From: Alkalicoccobacillus plakortidis
Lineage (GTDB): Bacteria; Bacillota; Bacilli; Bacillales; Bacillaceae_D
Length of the DNA: 64,000 bases
NCBI RefSeq assembly: GCF_023703085.1
Contig: NZ_JAMQJY010000001.1
Span: 1,426,001-1,490,000 of the forward strand
Direction of reading: 5' to 3'
Shown here one piece after another: positions 58,077 through 64,000 of this stretch (the first letter of the stretch is position 1; the number at the start of each line of letters is the position of its first letter). Below the pieces are notes generated by a model. It was not told the origin of the DNA and searched no databases. It saw nothing but the letters and a program-made list of their open reading frames with translations. The translations under genes and the position numbers were made by a program.

Positions 58077-60159
58077 TTACACAGTTTGAATCTTATCTTT
58101 AACCAGTTTCAATGTACGTACATCATATTTAGAAAGTGTTATTTGGTTTGCAACAAGCTCTTCATCACTGATCTCAGATATTTCATAAGAATCTGGAACC
58201 GTAACGGTTTGAGTCTCTTCTGTGAAATTCATTAGAAATAAATAATGAGTATCTCCATCCGTACGTGTGTGCAGACTAACTCCCTCAGGCAAGCTCATAC
58301 CAAGTGGGTTATGAAGGTCGTGTTCCGCTGCTATTTCCTGATAAAACAAATCCAAAAAGGCTGTTTCCAAACGAGTAGACATGTAATAAGCCTTTCCTTG
58401 CTTGTAATGATTAAGCGTTAATGCAGGGGTACCACTATAAAAGTCTTGCTCATAACTAGCAAGCACAGTAGCAGAAGTAGGCTCAATGATTTCACAAAAA
58501 TCACTGGCTGCATAAGATTCATTCTCCAGCTAACAGACTGCTTATCCGTTCGATAGAGACTATCAATCTCGTTCACTCTTATTCCTAATACTGGATAGAG
58601 TGGGTTCGGGTCACTTTCAATGTAACAAAGATCATTTACATCAACCATACCTGACATATACGTACTGATATAAGTCCCTCCAGCATCAACAAAATCTTGA
58701 ATGGCCTGCGCTGTTTCATTCTTAAGCATATAAAGCATAGGTGCAATCACAATTTTATATTTACTCAAATCATAATGAGCTGGAATAACGTCTACCGGGA
58801 TCCCTTGCTTCCAAAATGCCTGATAATGTTCTTGGCAGGTTTTCACATAATCGAGGTGCTGCTTTGCAAACCCTTGCGCGTCTTGCAGAGCCCAACGATT
58901 CTCCCAGTCATAAATCACCGCTACCTTTGCATCGACTGATGTTCAGCAACTTCAGAAAGTGAATCTAACCTACTCCCCAATTCTGCAGCCTCTTTGAAGA
59001 CTCTCGTGTTCTCATTGCCATAGTGATCAACAGCAGCACCATGTAATTTTTCAGACGATCCTCTTGATTTTCTCCATTGAAAATACATGACGGAATCTGA
59101 TCCATGAGCAATTGCCTGAAGAGAAGACAAAAGATTCATTTTGGGGCGTTGAAGCTTGTTCACAGGTTGCCAATTGACAAGGCTTGGCGTGCTTTCTAAC
59201 AGTAGAAACGGCTTCCCACCTTTTAAGGATCGATAAAGATCATGGACAAATGCCGTGTTTGCTGCAAGCTGCCAAGTCTTTTCCCAGTTATTATGCCATG
59301 ATGGATAGGCGTCCCATGAGATCACATCAATGTCATCGACAAATCGGCTATAATCTAACCCTCCAAACGGTCCCATATGTGGATTTTCACCCATAAAGTT
59401 TGTGGTTACAGCAATATTGGGTGTGATTGCTTTTAACGGTTTTATTTCATTCCGGTAAAAATCCACCGTTTGATCAGTTACAAATCGTTTCCAATCTAAG
59501 GTCAGACCATGAAGCTGGTTTTCTCCAATAGAGGAAGGTGATTCAATTTGCTCCCAAGACGTATACGTATGGCTCCAAAAAGTCGCCCACCAAGCATGGT
59601 TTAATTGATCTAAACTATTATTATACTTGTTCTTAAGCCAAGTTCTGAAAGCTGCTTGACAGAGATCACAATGACAATCCCCACTAAACTCATTTGACAC
59701 ATGCCACATAATCAATGCAGGGTGATCTTTATAACGCTCCGCGAGTATTTTATTCATCTCACTTGTCTTTTCACGGTATACCGGAGAGGTGAAGCAATGA
59801 TTATGTCTTTGACCATGTAGTTGTTTCTCTCTTTTTTCATTTACACGTAGCACTTCCGGGTACTTTTGTGATAGCCAGGCAGGTCGTGCTCCACTTGGTG
59901 TAGCTAGAAGGATATGACCACCATTTGCCGCCATGTTATCCATAATTTCATCTAGCCATTCGAATGTATAGGTACCTTCTTCTGGTTCAATAGCAGACCA
60001 ACCAAAGATGTTTACTGATACAGCATTTGCGTGTGCTACCTTCATCAATTCAAAATCTTTTTCAATCACTTCAGGATAAGCTAACCATTGATCTGGGTTA
60101 TAATCCCCTCCATACAACATACCCTTTACACTTGGATGAACATTCGAATAACGTTTCAC
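58077..60159 (-). pseudogene. bgaB: GH42 beta-galactosidase, two frameshifts
   Basis: This is a GH42 enzyme of about 694 residues. GMLYGGDYNPDQW opens the barrel, WHVSNEFSGDCHCDLCQ holds the acid/base glutamate and zinc-type cysteines, and LLLESTPS the nucleophile. The first frame ends near 58935-58939 (CAGTCG; one base short of joining VDAKVAVIYDWENRWA). The second break is at 58526-58530 (CTCCAGC; one more C restores SVSWENESYAASDFCEIIEP). The C-terminal domain ends at 58077. Likely substrates are galactan or arabinogalactan oligomers, given abfA next door. The ATG at 60159 has GAGAGG upstream. Confidence 0.87.
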
Positions 60160-60458
60160 TTAAACCTCTCCTCATATCATAAAATGTGTACACGATCTTG
60201 GATTAGAAATTCCCTGTATTGAGATGGATCTCTCCCCAATGGAATAGCCTGCTCCCATTACAAATGTAGAATTATATGTAGCGTATAGTTAACAACGGTT
60301 GATACCGCTTTCATACAGTTATAGTATGGTTGTACCCATTGTGAAGTCAAGGATTTATTTCATTTAGTGACTTCACAATCTTACTTGGCGTTATTGCTAT
60401 ACCTGTTTGTGAAAGTTACTCTTCTTTGGAAAACAAATAACGCTCGTGAAAACAAGCG
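60160..60458. other. Regulatory gap upstream of the GH42 gene
   Basis: The 299 bp hold a perfect cre box and one terminator; no gene is seen. Confidence 0.6.
60300..60313 (-). promoter_or_regulatory. cre box upstream of the GH42 gene
   Basis: TGAAAGCGGTATCA matches TGWAANCGNTNWCA at every position, 141 bp before the start. Catabolite repression by CcpA is expected. Confidence 0.65.
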
Positions 60459-60463
60459 TTATT
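60436..60463 (-). terminator. Terminator of the DUF6241 gene
   Basis: AATAACGCT pairs with AGCGTTATT and is followed by T-rich sequence on the minus strand. It overlaps the stop codon. Confidence 0.72.
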
Positions 60464-60995
60464 CAAAGTGTTTTTTGTTATACTCTTCTATCTCGTCCTG
60501 CGTATATAACCTTGTTGCCTTACCGACTGTTCCATCTAACATTCCCCAAATGTCATTATGATCACTTACAGCACTTGAGAAGTCCCCTTCATTCCAACGT
60601 TTTAGTATAGAAACATATGTATTACCATGCTCATATTGCTCCTGTTGTTGTTCAGAGACCTCAAGCAAACGCTCAACACGTTCTGCTGTAATCTCTACCT
60701 TGCCCCACTTTTGCTCAGCATGAACCAACCCATGTGTCATAAAATGAATCACATCCTGCATTTCTTTCTCTGCCATATCATCAGGAAACAAATCTTCTAA
60801 ATCTTCATTGTTCGTCTCCTTTATAATAATTTCTGGCACGTCCTCTTCTTCAGGTGACTCCTCGATAGATTCCTCTGTTCCACTCGCTTTGGTACCAACT
60901 GGGGTATTCGCAAATTCTAATAACCCATACGTTAACGCTCCTATAAGAGCTACACAAATTAAAATAATCCCGCCTATTTTTGCTACTTTCATCAT
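60459..60995 (-). CDS. DUF6241-like membrane-anchored protein
   Basis: This 178-residue protein has one N-terminal helix (about 6-24), an acidic linker (EESIEESPEEEDVPE) and an outer domain with MQDVIHFMTHGLVHAEQKWG, RWNEGDFSSAVSDHNDIW and GTVGKATRL. The pattern recalls DUF6241 proteins of Bacillus, which have no assigned role. The start at 60995 has AAAGGA about 10 bases upstream. Confidence 0.7.
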   Translation of the reverse strand: MMKVAKIGGIILICVALIGALTYGLLEFANTPVGTKASGTEESIEESPEEEDVPEIIIKETNNEDLEDLFPDDMAEKEMQDVIHFMTHGLVHAEQKWGKVEITAERVERLLEVSEQQQEQYEHGNTYVSILKRWNEGDFSSAVSDHNDIWGMLDGTVGKATRLYTQDEIEEYNKKHFE

Positions 60996-61333
60996 GTGAG
61001 TAATTCCTTTCTGCAATAACAAATACTTATGAGATTAAACTTTATAATAAGACAATATTGGTTCATTTCTCAATAACATACAGATCTTACTTTGTCAGTA
61101 TACATAAAACAATAAAATGAATCTATCATTTTTTCAAAAAAATAGTATGATATAGAGTTATCGAATTACTACGATATACGCAAAATAAATGGTGACGTCC
61201 ACTACCTTAAAGACTTATTTGGCTTCTATTTTTGATAGCGAAAAAGCTCTTGATAAATCATTGCCGTTGTTGTAAACTTGTTTTTGACGGATATAGCGTA
61301 AATAGTAATACAGTAGGAATAAAATCAGATAAC
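60996..61333. other. Gap upstream of tRNA-Ala
   Basis: No gene is seen. TTGATA and TAAACT 17 bp apart at about 61252-61280 are a possible promoter for the tRNA gene. Confidence 0.4.
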
Positions 61334-61406
61334 GGGGCCATAGCTCAGCTGGAGAGCGCCACGCTTGGCAGCGTGGAGGTCAGGGGTTCGAGCCCCCTTG
61401 GCTCCA
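61334..61406 (+). tRNA. tRNA-Ala (GGC), with indels in anticodon and D loops
   Basis: The acceptor arms GGGGCCA and TGGCTCC, D stem GCTC/GAGC and T arm AGGGG-TTCGAGC-CCCCT give a clear alanine tRNA without an encoded CCA. The anticodon arm has 18 bases, CCACG-CTTGGCAG-CGTGG, an eight-base loop. With GCTGG instead of GCTTGG at 61363-61368 it becomes the normal seven-base loop CTGGCAG with anticodon GGC. The D loop (AGCTGGA) is one G short of the usual AGCTGGGA. Both faults lie in GCTGG, as in the broken genes. Confidence 0.85.
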
Positions 61407-61424
61407 TCAAAGAGATAACATGAG

Positions 61425-61455
61425 ACACCTTTTACATTGTGAAGGGTGTTTTTTC
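61425..61455 (+). terminator. Terminator after tRNA-Ala
   Basis: ACACCTTTTACA pairs with TGAAGGGTGT and is followed by TTTTTT. Confidence 0.7.
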
Positions 61456-61580
61456 TTTGTCGAAAGATACTCAGAATAGCTACAAGTTCAACAGTCGTAA
61501 AAATAGTTACTTCAACTTGTTCTCCAACGTATATCATAGTAACATTGAACTATGTTACTTAATGTTTGGAGGAATGAAAA

Positions 61581-62162
61581 ATGAAAAAGCTATTTTTAAC
61601 GATTGGACTAACAACGTTGATTGCATTATCTGCTTGTAGTGGAAATGCCCAAACCACAACAAATGAAGATCCTGCAGGTGCACAAGAGCAAGTAAACGAT
61701 GTTTCTGAAAATGAGCAAGTAGAGGATAATGATACTTCTGAGGTTGAAGAAACGGATGATGATGTATCAGATGAGACTGAAGAAACGGATGATGATGTAT
61801 CAGATGAGACTGAAGATGTATCAGATGATGCCGATGAATCAACGCAGGATGAAAATGAAGAGTCAACTAAAGAGGATCAAGACAAGTACGATTCTTACCT
61901 AGACGAAATGGATTCTGTTTATTATACGTTAGATGAACTTGAGGCAGTATTTTATATAGGGATGGACTATACAACATACCTTGATGAGATTACAGGTGAA
62001 TTTGAAATCCTTGAGACGTTTGTTGATGAGAACTTAGATGATTCATTAGATGTATTTATGGCTAATGATGGGTTTTTAGGAGTTTTGTATACTCCAGATG
62101 AAGGCATTAAGAATATCATTCGATTTAAAGATATGCATGAAGCTGCTGCTTATTTAAATTAA
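61581..62162 (+). CDS. Acidic lipoprotein of unknown function
   Basis: This 193-residue exported lipoprotein has lipobox LSAC, the cysteine near residue 19. Residues about 50-95 are almost all D, E, S, T and V, with an 11-residue motif EETDDDVSDET repeated. The C-terminal 90 residues (YDSYLDEMDSVYYTLDELE to MHEAAAYLN) form a compact domain I do not recognise. GGAGG lies 8 bases upstream of the ATG. Confidence 0.8.
   Translation: MKKLFLTIGLTTLIALSACSGNAQTTTNEDPAGAQEQVNDVSENEQVEDNDTSEVEETDDDVSDETEETDDDVSDETEDVSDDADESTQDENEESTKEDQDKYDSYLDEMDSVYYTLDELEAVFYIGMDYTTYLDEITGEFEILETFVDENLDDSLDVFMANDGFLGVLYTPDEGIKNIIRFKDMHEAAAYLN
61746..61811 (+). repeat. Two identical 33-bp tandem units
   Basis: Units 61746-61778 and 61779-61811 are identical and in frame in the lipoprotein linker; a shorter third partial unit follows. 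Copy number can probably change by slippage. Confidence 0.9.
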
Positions 62163-62166
62163 CAAA

Positions 62167-62212
62167 TAAAAGTCTAACCTACCATTTATGATGAGGGTTA
62201 GACTTTTTTATT
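62167..62212. terminator. Terminator between convergent genes
   Basis: AAAAGTCTAACC pairs with GGTTAGACTTTT, with T and A runs outside, 5 bp after the lipoprotein stop. Confidence 0.85.
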
Positions 62213-62218
62213 TGTCTA

Positions 62219-62425
62219 TTAAGTAATATTGATATCATAATCCCCAACTGTTTCATTTTTCTTTATTAACTGTCCATCATTCACCATACTATCAATGATT
62301 TCATAAGCCTCAAATGATTCTATGTTTCTTGATTCGATGATCTTTTCGGCTACTTCAACTTTTGTTGTCGTTCCGTTATGAATAATCTCTAATATCTCTT
62401 CTTCAATCTTCGCTTTTTCAGCCAT
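62219..62425 (-). CDS. Small hypothetical protein, winged-helix-like
   Basis: This 68-residue protein (MAEKAKIEEEILEIIHNG, then VEVAEKIIESRNIESFEAYEIIDSMVNDGQLIKK) has the helix pattern of a small winged helix, ending in a strand-like DYDINIT. GGAGG lies 8 bases before the ATG at 62425. I cannot name a family. Confidence 0.65.
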   Translation of the reverse strand: MAEKAKIEEEILEIIHNGTTTKVEVAEKIIESRNIESFEAYEIIDSMVNDGQLIKKNETVGDYDINIT

Positions 62426-62527
62426 CTGCAAAACCTCCATTTTCATCTCCTTATACCCTTATTCAGAATAGTAAAAACATAAAAAGCTGTAAAAAAAAAT
62501 AGATCTTTTGATCCGGTATGTTTGTAT

Positions 62528-62553
62528 GTTTTTAGTTTCTTTGTATTGGGTAT
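62528..62553 (+). promoter_or_regulatory. Predicted SigB promoter
   Basis: GTTTTT and GGGTAT are 14 bp apart, close to the SigB consensus GTTTAA-N12-14-GGGTAT, and lie 34 bp before the start at 62587. This predicts a general-stress gene. Confidence 0.5.
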
Positions 62554-62586
62554 AGATGTCTATCATATTATTTCAGGAGGTACATA

Positions 62587-62796
62587 ATGAGTGTAACTAG
62601 TAGCAAATTATTAGATGGATTTATCGCAGGACTACTAACGGCCTTTCTCCTTACTATGAAGGATTTAATGATGTATCAATCAGTAAACTGGACTCTTACC
62701 TTAATCATCGCATCAGCTGTTCTTCTTCTTTTTTCAATCGTTCTTCCTTTTTTAAGAAGAAGACCTCAAACTCATCGTAGGAGAGTTGTTGGGTAG
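62587..62796 (+). CDS. Small membrane protein, possible stress gene
   Basis: This 69-residue protein has two hydrophobic helices (about 8-26 and 35-55) and a basic tail RRRPQTHRRRVVG. CAGGAGG precedes the ATG. The function is unknown. A SigB-like promoter is upstream. Confidence 0.7.
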   Translation: MSVTSSKLLDGFIAGLLTAFLLTMKDLMMYQSVNWTLTLIIASAVLLLFSIVLPFLRRRPQTHRRRVVG

Positions 62797-62798
62797 GA

Positions 62799-62936
62799 TC
62801 ACTCTTTTTTACCAAGCTTCTCTCGCAAAAGATCAATTAATTCTTGATTTTGTTCATTTGCCTTGCTAAGTTTGCGTTCGATTGCAAACAATGTAGACAT
62901 TAGCAAGGCAAATGCAATAATGATCATAATAAACAA
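62799..62936 (-). CDS. Small membrane protein, 45 residues
   Basis: A hydrophobic N-terminus (IIIAFALLMSTLFAIE) is followed by a helical charged tail (LSKANEQNQELIDLLREKLG). The TTG at 62936 has AGGTGAGAG upstream at good spacing; an ATG at 62927 is the alternative start. No family is recognised. Confidence 0.5.
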   Translation of the reverse strand: MFIMIIIAFALLMSTLFAIERKLSKANEQNQELIDLLREKLGKKE

Positions 62937-62961
62937 ACTCTCACCTCTCACCTCTTACCTA

Positions 62962-63396
62962 TCAACGATTTTCCTGCCACAACACACAGCCTGCTTCACT
63001 ATGTTTCGTTTCTTCTGTTATGTCGTAGCTAACCTCATTAGAATGTATCTTTACATCCTTCTCACAAAACTGTTTAACGTGCTTCCCTTCTTTTGACAAA
63101 CCATAATAATAGAAGACATCTGGTTCATCTTTAAAAGTAACCTTATATTGTCCTTGATAATAGTCATGATTGATAAGATATTTAGGCTCCGTATAGGTCG
63201 ATTCAATAAGATCTCGATCTTTGTATCCTTGTTCAGACAAATGGTCTGGAACATGTTGATTCATTAACCATTGGGTATAAGGATTTCCGTTGTTTACTGC
63301 GTAAATGATGCCAATTGGGATGAATATGATAATTACTACAGCCACAATAATGAATAGGAAAAGAATAGTTCTTACGCTTTTCTCAATTCGAAACAT
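62962..63396 (-). CDS. DUF3139-family membrane protein
   Basis: This 144-residue protein has one N-terminal helix (about 9-33) and an outer domain with YTQWLMNQHVPDHLSEQGYK, YYYGLSKEGKHVKQFCEKD and EETKHSEAGC, resembling DUF3139 proteins of Bacillus. The role is unknown. The ATG at 63396 follows AAGGTGG. Confidence 0.75.
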   Translation of the reverse strand: MFRIEKSVRTILFLFIIVAVVIIIFIPIGIIYAVNNGNPYTQWLMNQHVPDHLSEQGYKDRDLIESTYTEPKYLINHDYYQGQYKVTFKDEPDVFYYYGLSKEGKHVKQFCEKDVKIHSNEVSYDITEETKHSEAGCVLWQENR

Positions 63397-63458
63397 CACA
63401 CGACCACCTTTTTTACATATCATACCACTTACATGTAGAAAGTTGTATTAAAAAAACA

Positions 63459-63496
63459 GCAAACGACCCTAAGTTTAGTTTAGGATCGTTCGCCTT
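63459..63496 (-). terminator. Terminator-like hairpin
   Basis: GCAAACGACCCTAA pairs with TTAGGATCGTTCGC. It lies downstream of the 52-residue gene on the minus strand. Confidence 0.65.
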
Positions 63497-63534
63497 TATG
63501 GGTATCCGTATACATCTATTTCAGCTTTATTAAT

Positions 63535-63693
63535 CTAAATAAATCTATCTAAAATAAACCAAAAAACAGCACCCACGATTCCTGCTACTAACGACGTAAC
63601 AACGGTTTCTAGCTGTAATTTTTTGTGTTTAACCACATCTAAAATAATCCATCCTAAAAAGATGGCCACGCCAAATATAATTGCTGTGCTCAT
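63535..63693 (-). CDS. Small membrane protein, 52 residues
   Basis: Two hydrophobic segments (STAIIFGVAIFLGWIILDVV and VVTSLVAGIVGAVFWFIL) flank a basic turn KHKKLQ. AGTGGGG precedes the ATG at 63693. Family unknown. Confidence 0.6.
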   Translation of the reverse strand: MSTAIIFGVAIFLGWIILDVVKHKKLQLETVVTSLVAGIVGAVFWFILDRFI

Positions 63694-63754
63694 CGATTTC
63701 CCCACTCTACACTGTTTTTGTCAGTGTAACAGGTAGGGACTCTAAAGACAATTC

Positions 63755-64000
63755 TTATGGAAGAAGCAGCGACTCCACTTCTTTAATAAGATTTTGAGCG
63801 ACGGGTACATATTTCTCATCAACTTCCCCGTCTTTTTTTACGGGCTCGGAAAATTGGTTAACAATACTGCTTACTTGTAAAGGGACAGAACCACTTGAGG
63901 TATAGTCATCAAGGTCATCTTGATATTGATGAGCGAGGATAAATGGTGTATCTAGTGTGACAGTTGTTCCTTTTTGTCCTAACTCTCCATATTTCGTATG
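63755..64000 (-). CDS. Partial protein, C-terminal 81 residues
   Basis: The frame is open to the right edge and ends ...VAQNLIKEVESLLLP. Readable parts include HTKYGELGQKGTTVTLDTPF and VSSIVNQFSEPVKKDGE. I do not recognise the family; the start lies outside the window. Confidence 0.6.
   Translation of the reverse strand, partial: HTKYGELGQKGTTVTLDTPFILAHQYQDDLDDYTSSGSVPLQVSSIVNQFSEPVKKDGEVDEKYVPVAQNLIKEVESLLLP

Noticed and set aside
61232..61423. Plus-strand frame of 63 residues
   Set aside because: It translates the tRNA-Ala gene.

Overview
The window reads as chromosome of a Firmicute of the family Bacillaceae, probably an alkaliphilic or halotolerant relative of Bacillus subtilis. The base composition is AT-rich, ribosome binding sites are strong (AAGGAGG type), and many genes match B. 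subtilis genes in content and local order: pckA-ytmA-ytkD, sda, patB, yfmM, dgk-dck, opuA, yisL, ccdC, ctaB, mccA-mccB, yrrT, araL-araM-abfA. The genus cannot be fixed from the sequence alone.

Layout. 1-5 kb: end of pckA, then ytmA, ytkD, an MFS exporter and a YwpF-like gene, followed by a repeat-rich gap. 5-11 kb: sda, patB, a phospholipase D-like protein, the ABC-F gene yfmM and two deoxynucleoside kinases. 11-16 kb: a membrane-anchored Mrr-type protein, the glycine betaine importer opuA, and a divergent GbsR/OpuAR-type regulator with a perfect palindrome between them. 16-25 kb: PAP2 phosphatase, a glycerophosphodiesterase, an FbpA-like small protein, a 2-hydroxycarboxylate transporter, the 5-oxoprolinase genes pxpBCA and a CitA/MalK-type two-component system. 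25-31 kb: membrane and respiratory genes (yisL, ccdC, ctaB), a hydroxyacid dehydrogenase, and transsulfuration genes mccAB with yrrT. 31-35.4 kb: an IS1182-like element sitting inside a palindromic repeat, an M20 hydrolase and a second FbpA-like gene. 35-40 kb: a methyltransferase, an acetyltransferase, and a sortase with a fibronectin domain beside a two-repeat sorting-signal protein. 40-51 kb: a LysR gene, a dipeptide-type ABC importer with fused ATPases, a flavin monooxygenase, a flavin reductase, an M20 deacylase, a GNAT acetyltransferase, a glutaredoxin-like protein and a 50-residue protein. I infer a salvage pathway for S-modified cysteine. 51-60 kb: plant-polysaccharide genes (araM, araL, a GH4 glycosidase, two regulators, abfA, a GH42 beta-galactosidase) with cre-like sites. 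60-64 kb: small membrane proteins, a lipoprotein and tRNA-Ala.

The most striking feature is a pattern of broken reading frames. Twelve loci carry 14 single-base indels. In 13 of them the indel lies in or next to CCAGC/GCTGG, which is read either as CCAAGC or with one C missing. The anticodon loop of tRNA-Ala carries the same change. This looks like a systematic sequencing error at a modified motif rather than true gene decay, so genes typed here as pseudogenes are probably intact in the organism.
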